DNA of 64,000 nt from contig JAWQEG010000630.1 in NCBI GenBank assembly GCA_033782935.1, positions 2,016,501 to 2,080,500 on the forward strand, written 5' to 3'. This DNA is from Petrolisthes cinctipes. Lineage: Eukaryota; Arthropoda; Malacostraca; Decapoda; Porcellanidae. The translations under genes and the position numbers were made by a program. The notes under the pieces were generated by a model, which saw only the letters and a list, made by a program, of their open reading frames with translations, was not told the origin of the DNA and made no database searches. Below, piece after piece: positions 10,901 through 22,162 of this stretch; position 1 is the stretch's first letter; the number at the start of each line of letters is the position of its first letter.

Positions 10901-12775
10901 AAATTCGATATTTAGGGGTCCCAGAAGCGATCTGTACATGCCTACTCCATGTTAGAGTATTTTCAAAATACATGATTAAAACATCCTGAAAATCGATCTT
11001 TTAGGTGCACAAAAGTCGATATGTGCATGCATCTTCAGTACCCGTTTATATTTCAAATTCAGGATCGAAACACCCGAAAATTCAATATTTTGGGTTCCCA
11101 GAAGCAATCTGTACATGCCTACTCAGTGTTAGAGTATTTTCAAAATACAGGCGCAAAACATGCTGAAAATCGATATTTTAGATGCCCAAAGTCAATATGT
11201 GCATGTATCTTCTGTACCCGTTTATATCTCAAATTCAGGCTCAAAACACCCGAAAATTCAATATTTTGGGGTCCCAGAAGCAATCTGTACATGCCTACAC
11301 AGTGCTAGAATATTTTCAAAATATAGGCTAAAAACATGCTAAAAATCGACATTTTAGGTGCCAAAAAATCGATATCTCAAATTCAGTCCCAAAACACCCG
11401 AAAATTCGATATTTAGAGGTCCCAGAAGGGATCTGTACATGCCTACACCGTGTTAGAGTATTTTCAAAATACAGGCCAAAAACATACTGAAAATCGATCT
11501 TTTAGGTGCCCAAAAGTCGATATGTGCATGCATCTTCAGTACCCGTTTATATCTCAAATTCTGGCCCTAAACACCCGAAAATTCGATATTTTGGGGTCCC
11601 AGAAGCGATCTGTACATGCCTACTCCGTGTTCGAGTATTTTCAAAATTCAGGCCCAAAACATGCTGAAAATCGATATTTTTGGTGCCCAAAGTCAATATG
11701 TGCATGTATCTTCTGTACCCGTTTATATCTCAAATTCAGGATCAAAACACCCGAAAATTCAATATTTTGGGGTCCCAGAAGCAATCTGTACATGCCTACT
11801 CAGTGCTAGAATATTTTCAAAATATAGGCTAAAATCATGCTAAAAATCGATCTTTTAGGTGCCAAAAAGTCGATATCTCAAATTCAGTCCCAAAACACCC
11901 GAAAATTCGATATTTAGGGGTCCCAGAAGCGATCTGTACATGCCTACTCCGTGTTAGAGTATTTTCAAAATACATGCTCAAAACATACTGAAAATCGATA
12001 TTTTAGATGCCCAAAGTCAATATGTGCATGTATCTTCTGTACCCGTTTATATCTCAAATTCAGGCTCAAAACACCCGAAAATTCAATATTTTGGGGTCCC
12101 AGAAGCAATCTGTACATGCCTACACAGTGCTAGAATATTTTCAAAATATAGGCTAAAAACATGCTAAAAATCGACATTTTAGGTGCCAAAAAATCGATAT
12201 CTCAAATTCAGTCCCAAAACACCCGAAAATTCGATATTTAGAGGTCCCAGAAGGTATCTGTACATGCTTACTCCGTGTTAGAAAATTTTCAAAATACAGG
12301 CCAAAAACATACTGAAAATCGATCTTTTAGGTGCACAAAAGTCGATATGTGCATGCATCTTCAGTACCCGTTTATATTTCAAATTCAGGATCAAAAAACC
12401 CGAAAATTCAATATTTTGGGGTCCCAGAAGCAATCTGTACATGCCTACTCCGTGTTAGAGTATTTTCAAAATTCAGGCCCAAAACATGCTGAAAATCGAT
12501 ATTTTTGGTGCCCAAAGTCAATATGTGCATGTATCTTCTGTACCCGTTTATATCTCAAATTCAGGCTCAAAACACCCGAAAATTCAATATTTTGGGGTCC
12601 CAGAAGCAATCTGTACATGCCTACTCAGTGCTAGAATATTTTCAAAATATAGGCTAAAAACATGCTAAAAATCGATCTTTTAGGTGCCAAAAAGTCGATA
12701 TCTCAAATTCAGTCCCAAAACACCCGAAAATTCGATATTTAGGGGTCCCAGAAGCGATCTGTACATGCCTACTCC

Positions 12776-13548
12776 GTGTTAGAGTATTTTCAAAATAAAT
12801 GCTCAAAACATACTGAAAATCGATCTTTTAGGTGCACAAAAGTCGATATGTGCATGCATCTTCAGTACCCGTTTATATCTCAAATTCAGGCTCAAAACAC
12901 CCGAAAATTCAATATTTTGGGGTCCCAGAAGCAATCTGTACATGCCTACTCAGTGTTAGAGTATTTTCAAAATACTGGCCCAAAACATGCTGAAAATCGA
13001 TATTTTAGATGCCCAAAGTCAATATGTGCATGTATCTTCTGTACCCGTTTATATCTCAAATTCAGGCTCAAAACACCCGAAAATTCAATATTTTGGGGTC
13101 CCAGAAGCAATCTGTACATGCCTACACAGTGCTAGAATATTTTCAAAATATAGGCTAAAAACATGCTAAAAATTGACATTTTAGGTGCCAAAAAATCGAT
13201 ATCTCAAATTCAGTCCCAAAACACCCGAAAATTCGATATTTAGAGGTCCCAGAAGGTATCTGTACATGCCTACTCCGTGTTAGAGTATTTTCAAAATACA
13301 GGCCAAAAACATGCTGAAAATCGATATTTTTGGTGCCCAAAGTCAATATGTGGATGTATCTTCTGTACCCGTTTATATCTCAAATTCAGGCTCAAAACAC
13401 CCGAAAATTCAATATTTTGGGGTCCCAGAAGCAATCTGTACAGTGCTAGAATATTTTCAAAATATAGGCTAAAAACATGCTAAAAATCGATCTTTTAGGT
13501 GCCAAAAAGTCGATATCTCAAATTCAGTCCCAAAACACCCGAAAATTC
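12776..13548 (+). repeat. 963-bp-spaced duplication, copy 1
   Basis: This block matches 13,739-14,511 at an offset of 963 bp. Shared rare markers are AAAATAAATGCTC (about 12,793 and 13,756), AAAATTGACATTTTAGG (about 13,170 and 14,133), TATGTGGATG (about 13,349 and 14,312) and the 10-bp-deleted GTACAGTGCTAG (about 13,438 and 14,401). Similarity ends where copy 1 enters the S/A chimera. Confidence 0.87.
13277..13483 (+). repeat. 10-bp deletion allele, GTACAGTGCTAG
   Basis: Consensus GTACATGCCTACTCAGTGCT is shortened to GTACAGTGCT, a 10-bp loss between CA dinucleotides near the end of a class A monomer, making it 166 bp. In the left arm the allele recurs near 14,401, 16,866, 18,506, 31,166 and 34,116, and as GTACAATGCTAG near 31,982 and 33,298. 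In the right arm it is common as TAGCACTGTACAG (for example near 34,702, 39,382, 40,690, 41,997, 46,528, 48,014 and 51,482). It predates the split of the arms or moved between them. Confidence 0.85.
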
Positions 13549-13766
13549 AATATTTTGGGGTCCCAGAAGCAATCTGTACATGCCTACTCAGTGCTAGAAT
13601 ATTTTCAAAATATAGGCTAAAAACATGCTAAAAATCGATCTTTTAGGTGCCAAAAAGTCGATATCTCAAATTCAGTCCCAAAACACCCGAAAATTCGATA
13701 TTTAGGGGTCCCAGAAGCGATCTGTACATGCCTACTCCGTGTTAGAGTATTTTCAAAATAAATGCT
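13471..13766 (+). repeat. Two short monomers in tandem (S/A chimera then S)
   Basis: Two 148-bp monomers are adjacent (13,471-13,618 and 13,619-13,766), which breaks the A-S-B order. The first starts as S (GTCGATATCTCAAATTCAGTCCC) but its second half is class A (TTCAATATTTTGGGG, CAGTGCTAG). Together with the 166-bp monomer before them they give the odd 462-bp step. An exchange in the conserved CACCCGAAAATTC segment explains the chimera. Confidence 0.85.
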
Positions 13767-16203
13767 CAAAACATACTGAAAATCGATCTTTTAGGTGCAC
13801 AAAAGTCGATATGTGCATGCATCTTCAGTACCCGTTTATATCTCAAATTCAGGCTCAAAACACCCGAAAATTCAATATTTTGGGGTCCCAGAAGCAATCT
13901 GTACATGCCTACTCAGTGTTAGAGTATTTTCAAAATACTGGCCCAAAACATGCTGAAAATCGATATTTTAGATGCCCAAAGTCAATATGTGCATGTATCT
14001 TCTGTACCCGTTTATATCTCAAATTCAGGCTCAAAACACCCGAAAATTCAATATTTTGGGGTCCCAGAAGCAATCTGTACATGCCTACACAGTGCTAGAA
14101 TATTTTCAAAATATAGGCTAAAAACATGCTAAAAATTGACATTTTAGGTGCCAAAAAATCGATATCTCAAATTCAGTCCCAAAACACCCGAAAATTCGAT
14201 ATTTAGAGGTCCCAGAAGGTATCTGTACATGCCTACTCCGTGTTAGAGTATTTTCAAAATACAGGCCAAAAACATGCTGAAAATCGATATTTTTGGTGCC
14301 CAAAGTCAATATGTGGATGTATCTTCTGTACCCGTTTATATCTCAAATTCAGGCTCAAAACACCCGAAAATTCAATATTTTGGGGTCCCAGAAGCAATCT
14401 GTACAGTGCTAGAATATTTTCAAAATATAGGCTAAAAACATGCTAAAAATCGATCTTTTAGGTGCCAAAAAGTCGATATCTCAAATTCAGTCCCAAAACA
14501 CCCGAAAATTCGATATTTAGGGGTCCCAGAAGCGATCTGTACATGCCTACTCCGTGTTAGAGTATTTTCAAAATACATGCTCAAAACATACTGAAAATCG
14601 ATATTTTAGATGCCCAAAGTCAATATGTGCATGTATCTTCTGTACCCGTTTATATCTCAAATTCAGGCTCAAAACACCCGAAAATTCAATATTTTGGGGT
14701 CCCAGAAGCAATCTGTACATGCCTACACAGTGCTAGAATATTTTCAAAATATAGGCTAAAAACATGCTAAAAATCGACATTTTAGGTGCTAAAAAATCGA
14801 TATCTCAAATTCAGTCCCAAAACACCCGAAAATTCGATATTTAGAGGTCCCAGAAGGTATCTGTACATGCCTACTCCGTGTTAGAGTATTTTCAAAATAC
14901 AGGCCAAAAACATACTGAAAATCGATCTTTTAGGTGCCCAAAAGTCGATATGTGCATGCATCTTCTGTACCCGTTTATATCTCAAATTCTGGCCCTCAAC
15001 ACCCGAAAATTCGATATTTTGGGGTCCCAGAAGCGATCTGTACATGCCTACTCCGTGTTAGAGTATTTTCAAAATTCAGGCCCAAAACATGCTGAAAATC
15101 GATATTTTTGGTGCCCAAAGTCAATATGTGCATGTATCTTCTGTACCCGTTTATATCTCAAATTCAGGCTCAAAACACCCGAAAATTCAATATTTTGGGG
15201 TCCCAGAAGCAATCTGTATATGCCTTCTCAGTGCTAGAATATTTTCAAAATATAGGCTAAAAACATGCTAAAAATCGATCTTTTAGGTGCCAAAAAGTCG
15301 ATATCTCAAATTCAGTCCCAAAACACCCGAAAATTCGATATTTAGGGGTCCCAGAAGCGATCTGTACATGCCTACTCCGTGTTAGAGTATTTTCAAAATA
15401 CATGCTCAAAACATACTGAAAATCGATATTTTAGATGCCCAAAGTCAATATGTGCATGTATCTTCTGTACCCGTTTATATCTCAAATTCAGGCTCAAAAC
15501 ACCCGAAAATTCAATATTTTGGGGTCCCAGAAGCAATCTGTACATGCCTACACAGTGCTAGAATATTTTCAAAATATAGGCTAAAAACATGCTAAAAATC
15601 GACATTTTAGGTGCCAAAAAATCGATATCTCAAATTCAGTCCCAAAACACCCGAAAACTCGATATTTAGAGGTCCCAGAAGGTATCTGTACATGCTTACT
15701 CCGTGTTAGAGTATTTTCAAAATACAGGCCAAAAACATACTGAAAATCGATCTTTTAGGTGCACAAAAGTCGATATGTGCATGTATCTTCTGTACCCGTT
15801 TATATTTCAAATTCAGGATAAAAAAACCCGAAAATTCAATATTTTGGGGTCCCAGAAGCAATCTGTACATGCCTACTCCGTGTTAGAGTATTTTCAAAAT
15901 TCAGGCCCAAAACATGCTGAAAATCGATATTTTTGGTGCCCAAAGTCAATATGTGCATGTATCTTCTGTACCCGTTTATATCTCAAATTCAGGCTCAAAA
16001 CACGCGAAAATTCAATATTTTGGGGTCCCAGAAGCAATCTGTACATGCCTACTCAGTGCTAGAATATTTTCAAAATATAGGCTAAAAACATGCTAAAAAT
16101 CGATCTTTTAGGTGCCAAAAAGTCGATATCTCAAATTCAGTCCCAAAACACCCGAAAATTCGATATTTAGGGGTCCCAGAAGCGATCTGTACATGCCTAC
16201 TCC
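13739..16203 (+). repeat. 2,465-bp amplified block, copy 1
   Basis: Steps inside the block are 501, 314, 324, 501, 324 and 501 bp. It is the fullest member of a three-copy local amplification. Copy 2 starts at 16,204 and copy 3 at 17,844. Markers shared by the copies include AAAATAAATGCTC at each start and GGTGCTAAAAAATCG (about 14,786, 17,251 and 18,891). Confidence 0.86.
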
Positions 16204-17843
16204 GTGTTAGAGTATTTTCAAAATAAATGCTCAAAACATACTGAAAATCGATCTTTTAGGTGCACAAAAGTCGATATGTGCATGCATCTTCAGTACCCGT
16301 TTATATCTCAAATTCAGGCTCAAAACACCCGAAAATTCAATATTTTGGGGTCCCAGAAGCAATCTGTACATGCCTACTCAGTGTTAGAGTATTTTCAAAA
16401 TACTGGCCCAAAACATGCTGAAAATCGATATTTTAGATGCCCAAAGTCAATATGTGCATGTATCTTCTGTACCCGTTTATATCTCAAATTCAGGCTCAAA
16501 ACACCCGAAAATTCAATATTTTGGGGTCCCAGAAGCAATCTGTACATGCCTACACAGTGCTAGAATATTTTCAAAATATAGGCTAAAAACATGCTAAAAA
16601 TTGACATTTTAGGTGCCAAAAAATCGATATCTCAAATTCAGTCCCAAAACACCCGAAAATTCGATATTTAGAGGTCCCAGAAGGTATCTGTACATGCCTA
16701 CTCCGTGTTAGAGTATTTTCAAAATACAGGCCAAAAACATGCTGAAAATCGATATTTTTGGTGCCCAAAGTCAATATGTGGATGTATCTTCTGTACCCGT
16801 TTATATCTCAAATTCAGGCTCAAAACACCCGAAAATTCAATATTTTGGGGTCCCAGAAGCAATCTGTACAGTGCTAGAATATTTTCAAAATATAGGCTAA
16901 AAACATGCTAAAAATCGATCTTTTAGGTGCCAAAAAGTCGATATCTCAAATTCAGTCCCAAAACACCCGAAAATTCGATATTTAGGGGTCCCAGAAGCGA
17001 TCTGTACATGCCTACTCCGTGTTAGAGTATTTTCAAAATACATGCTCAAAACATACTGAAAATCGATATTTTAGATGCCCAAAGTCAATATGTGCATGTA
17101 TCTTCTGTACCCGTTTATATCTCAAATTCAGGCTCAAAACACCCGAAAATTCAATATTTTGGGGTCCCAGAAGCAATCTGTACATGCCTACACAGTGCTA
17201 GAATATTTTCAAAATATAGGCTAAAAACATGCTAAAAATCGACATTTTAGGTGCTAAAAAATCGATATCTCAAATTCAGTCCCAAAACACCCGAAAATTC
17301 GATATTTAGAGGTCCCAGAAGGTATCTGTACATGCCTACTCCGTGTTAGAGTATTTTCAAAATACAGGCCAAAAACATACTGAAAATCGATCTTTTAGGT
17401 GCCCAAAAGTCGATATGTGCATGCATCTTCTGTACCCGTTTATATTTCAAATTCAGGATCAAAAAACCCGAAAATTCAATATTTTGGGGTCCCAGAAGCA
17501 ATCTGTACATGCCTACTCCGTGTTAGAGTATTTTCAAAATTCAGGCCCAAAACATGCTGAAAATCGATATTTTTGGTGCCCAAAGTCAATATGTGCATGT
17601 ATCTTCTGTACCCGTTTATATCTCAAATTCAGGCTCAAAACACGCGAAAATTCAATATTTTGGGGTCCCAGAAGCAATCTGTACATGCCTACTCAGTGCT
17701 AGAATATTTTCAAAATATAGGCTAAAAACATGCTAAAAATCGATCTTTTAGGTGCCAAAAAGTCGATATCTCAAATTCAGTCCCAAAACACCCGAAAATT
17801 CGATATTTAGGGGTCCCAGAAGCGATCTGTACATGCCTACTCC
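16204..17843 (+). repeat. 1,640-bp amplified block, copy 2 with internal crossover
   Basis: From 16,204 to about 17,424 this copy matches the block at 13,739 with an offset of 2,465. From about 17,446 it matches the later part of that block with an offset of 1,640 (for example CACGCGAAAATT at 16,001 and 17,641). Exactly 825 bp (501+324) was removed. The switch falls in a 21-bp tract, 17,425-17,445. On its left GCCCAAAAG and GCATGCATC are of one type. On its right ATATTTCAAATTCAGG is of the other. Confidence 0.86.
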
Positions 17844-19482
17844 GTGTTAGAGTATTTTCAAAATAAATGCTCAAAACATACTGAAAATCGATCTTTTAGG
17901 TGCACAAAAGTCGATATGTGCATGCATCTTCAGTACCCGTTTATATCTCAAATTCAGGCTCAAAACACCCGAAAATTCAATATTTTGGGGTCCCAGAAGC
18001 AATCTGTACATGCCTACTCAGTGTTAGAGTATTTTCAAAATACTGGCCCAAAACATGCTGAAAATCGATATTTTAGATGCCCAAAGTCAATATGTGCATG
18101 TATCTTCTGTACCCGTTTATATCTCAAATTCAGGCTCAAAACACCCGAAAATTCAATATTTTGGGGTCCCAGAAGCAATCTGTACATGCCTACACAGTGC
18201 TAGAATATTTTCAAAATATAGGCTAAAAACATGCTAAAAATTGACATTTTAGGTGCCAAAAAATCGATATCTCAAATTCAGTCCCAAAACACCCGAAAAT
18301 TCGATATTTAGAGGTCCCAGAAGGTATCTGTACATGCCTACTCCGTGTTAGAGTATTTTCAAAATACAGGCCAAAAACATGCTGAAAATCGATATTTTTG
18401 GTGCCCAAAGTCAATATGTGGATGTATCTTCTGTACCCGTTTATATCTCAAATTCAGGCTCAAAACACCCGAAAATTCAATATTTTGGGGTCCCAGAAGC
18501 AATCTGTACAGTGCTAGAATATTTTCAAAATATAGGCTAAAAACATGCTAAAAATCGATCTTTTAGGTGCCAAAAAGTCGATATCTCAAATTCAGTCCCA
18601 AAACACCCGAAAATTCGATATTTAGGGGTCCCAGAAGCGATCTGTACATGCCTACTCCGTGTTAGAGTATTTTCAAAATACATGCTCAAAACATACTGAA
18701 AATCGATATTTTAGATGCCCAAAGTCAATATGTGCATGTATCTTCTGTACCCGTTTATATCTCAAATTCAGGCTCAAAACACCCGAAAATTCAATATTTT
18801 GGGGTCCCAGAAGCAATCTGTACATGCCTACACAGTGCTAGAATATTTTCAAAATATAGGCTAAAAACATGCTAAAAATCGACATTTTAGGTGCTAAAAA
18901 ATCGATATCTCAAATTCAGTCCCAAAACACCCGAAAATTCGATATTTAGAGGTCCCAGAAGGTATCTGTACATGCCTACTCCGTGTTAGAGTATTTTCAA
19001 AATACAGGCCAAAAACATACTGAAAATCGATCTTTTAGGTGCCCAAAAGTCGATATGTGCATGCATCTTCTGTACCCGTTTATATCTCAAATTCTGGCCC
19101 TCAACACCCGAAAATTCGATATTTTGGGGTCCCAGAAGCGATCTGTACATGCCTACTCCGTGTTAGAGTATTTTCAAAATTCAGGCCCAAAACATGCTGA
19201 AAATCGATATTTTTGGTGCCCAAAGTCAATATGTGCATGTATCTTCTGTACCCGTTTATATCTCAAATTCAGGCTCAAAACACCCGAAAATTCAATATTT
19301 TGGGGTCCCAGAAGCAATCTGTATATGCCTTTCAGTGCTAGAATATTTTCAAAATATAGGCTAAAAACATGCTAAAAATCGATCTTTTAGGTGCCAAAGA
19401 GTCGATATCTCAAATTCAGTCCCAAAACACCCGAAAATTCGATATTTAGGGGTCCCAGAAGCGATCTGTACATGCCTACTCC
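17844..19482 (+). repeat. Amplified block, copy 3
   Basis: This copy follows copy 1 (13,739 onward) at an offset of 4,105 throughout, including the TTCTGGCCCTCAAC monomer and CTGTATATGCC that copy 2 lost. It therefore derives from copy 1 or a common parent, not from copy 2 alone. A 2-bp loss near 19,331 (TGCCTTTCAGTGC for TGCCTTCTCAGTGC) is private to it. Confidence 0.85.
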
Positions 19483-20724
19483 GTGTTAGAGTATTTTCAA
19501 AATACATGCACAAAACATACTGAAAATCGATCTTTTAGGTGCCCAAAAGTCGATATGTGCATGCATCTTCAGTACCCGTTTATATCTCAAATTCAGGCTC
19601 AAAACACCCGAAAATTCAATATTTTGGGGTCCCTGAAGCAATCTGTACATGCCTATTCAGTGTTAGAGTATTTTCAAAATACTGGCCCAAAACATGCTGA
19701 AAATCGATATTTTAGATGCCCAAAGTCAATATGTGCATGTATCTTCTGTACCCGTTTATATCTCAAATTCAGGCTCAAAACACCCGAAAATTCAATATTT
19801 TGGGGTCCCAGAAGCAATCTGTACATGCCTACACAGTGCTAGAATATTTTCAAAATATAGGCTAAAAACATGCTAAAAATCGACATTTTAGGTGCCAAAA
19901 AATCGATATCTCAAATTCAGTCCCAAAACACCCGAAAATTCGATATTTAGAGGTCCCAGAAGGTATCTGTACATGCCTACTCCGTGTTAGAGTATTTTCA
20001 AAATACAGGCCAAAAACATACTGAAAATCGATCTTTTAGGTGCCCAAAAGTCGATATGTGCATGCATCTTCTGTACCCGTTTATATCTCAAATTCTGGCC
20101 CTCAACACCCGAAAATTCGATATTTTGGGGTCCCTGAAGCGATCTGTACATGCCTACTCCGTGTTAGAGTATTTTCAAAATTCAGGCCCAAAACATGCTG
20201 AAAATCGATATTTTTGGTGCCCAAAGTCAATATGTGCATGTATCTTCTGTACCCGTTTATATCTCAAATTCAGGCTCAAAACACCCGAAAATTCAATATT
20301 TTGGGGTCCCAGAAGCAATCTGTATATGCCTTCTCAGTGCTAGAATATTTTCAAAATATAGGCTAAAAACATGCTAAAAATCGATCTTTTAGGTGCCAAA
20401 GAGTCGATATCTCAAATTCAGTCCCAAAACACCCGAAAATTCGATATTTAGGGGTCCCAGAAGCGATCTGTACATGCCTACTCCGTGTTAGAGTATTTTC
20501 AAAATACATGCACAAAACATACTGAAAATCGATCTTTTAGGTGCACAAAAGTCGATATGTGCATGCATCTTCAGTACCCGTTTATATTTCAAATTCAGGC
20601 TCAAAACACCCGAAAATTCAATATTTTGGGGTCCCAGAAGCAATCTGTACATGCCTACTCAGTGTTAGAGTATTTTCAAAATACAGGCGCAAAACATGCT
20701 GAAAATCGATATTTTAGATGCCCA
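19483..20724 (+). repeat. Regular 501-bp trimers between amplified blocks
   Basis: Trimer landmarks at 19,483, 19,984, 20,485 and 20,986 are exactly 501 bp apart, with the two flavours alternating. GGTCCCTGAAGC variants (about 19,629 and 20,131) are shared with about 5,956. Nothing other than satellite is present. Confidence 0.88.
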
Positions 20725-21486
20725 AAGTCAATATGTGCATGTATCTTCTGTACCCGTTTATATCTCAAATTCAGGCTCAAAACACCCGAAAATTCAATAT
20801 TTTGGGGTCCCAGAAGCAATCTGTACATGCCTACACAGTGCTAGAATATTTTCAAAATATAGGCTAAAAACATGCTAAAAATCGACATTTTAGGTGCCAA
20901 AAAATCGATATCTCAAATTCAGTCCCAAAACACCCGAAAATTCGATATTTAGAGGTCCCAGAAGGGATCTGTACATGCATACACCGTGTTAGAGTATTTT
21001 CAAAATACAAGCCAAAAACATACTGAAAATCGATCTTTTAGGTGCCCAAAAGTCGATATGTGCATGCATCTTCAGTACCCGTTTATATCTCATATTCTGG
21101 CCCTAAACACTCGAAAATTCGATATTTTGGGGTCCCAGAAGCGATCTGTACATGCCTACTCCGTGTTCGAGTATTTTCAAAATTCAGGCCCAAAACATGC
21201 TGAAAATCGATATTTTTGGTGCCCAAAGTCAATATGTGCATGTATCTTCTGTACCCGTTTATATCTCAAATTCAGGCTCAAAACACCCGAAAATTCAATA
21301 TTTTGGGGTCCCAGAAGCAATCTGAACATGCCTACTCAGTGCTAGAATATTTTCAAAATATAGGCTAAAAACATGCTAAAAATCGACATTTTAGGTGCCA
21401 AAAAATCGATATCTCAAATTCAGTCCCAAAACACCCGAAAATTCGATATTTAGAGGTCCCAGAAGGTATCTGTACATGCTTACTCC

Positions 21487-22162
21487 GTGTTAGAGTATTT
21501 TCAAAATACAGGCCAAAAACATACTGAAAATCGATCTTTTAGGTGCACAAAAGTCGATATGTGCATGCATCTTCAGTACCCGTTTATATTTCAAATTCAG
21601 GATAAAAAAACCCGAAAATTCAATATTGGGGTCCCAGAAGCAATCTGTACATGCTTACTCCGTGTTAGAGTATTTTCAAAATACAGGCCAAAAACATACT
21701 GAAAATCGATCTTTTAGGTGCCCAAAAGTCGATATATGCATGCATCTTCTGTACCCGTTTATATCTCAAATTCTGGCCCTAAACACCCGAAAATTCGATA
21801 TTTTGGGGTCCCAGAAGCGATCTGTACATGCCTACTCCGTGTTAGAGTATTTTCAAAATTCAGGCCCAAAACATGCTGAAAATCGATATTTTTGGTGCCC
21901 AAAGTCAATATGTGGATGTATTTTCTGTACCCGTTTATATCTCAAATTCAGGCTCAAAACACCCGAAAATTCAATATTTTGGGGTCCCAGAAGCAATCTG
22001 TACATGCCTACTCAGTGCTAGAATATTTTCAAAATATAGGCTAAAAACATGCTAAAAATCGATCTTATAGGTGCCAAAAAGTCGATATCTCAAATTCAAT
22101 CCCAAAACACCCGAAAATTCGATATTTAGGGGTCCCAGAAGCGATCTCTACATGCCTACTCC
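21487..22162 (+). repeat. B-B-A-S tetramer unit (gain of one monomer)
   Basis: Two class B monomers are adjacent before A and S. The step to the next landmark is 676 bp here and 678 bp in its duplicate at 27,320-27,997, that is 501+177 with a 2-bp loss in this copy. It is the reciprocal type of product to the 324-bp dimers and supports out-of-register crossing-over between monomers. In the duplicate it gives an unusually long 178-codon open frame. Confidence 0.86.

Larger units (their letters stand above)
4009..12775 (+). repeat. Trimer tract with interspersed 324-bp dimers
   Basis: Trimer landmarks fall at 4305, 4806, 5307, 5809, 6310, 6802, 7303, 7796, 8120, 8621, 9122, 9623, 9947, 10448, 10949, 11450, 11951, 12275 and 12776. 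Most steps are 501. The 502 step is a one-base gain at GGGTTAAAAAC (about 5,598). The 492 step is a 9-bp loss near 6,550, and the 493 step is an 8-bp shortening near 7,640. Three steps of 324 are dimers lacking one full monomer. The two trimer flavours often alternate, suggesting an underlying 1,002-bp hexamer. Confidence 0.88.
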
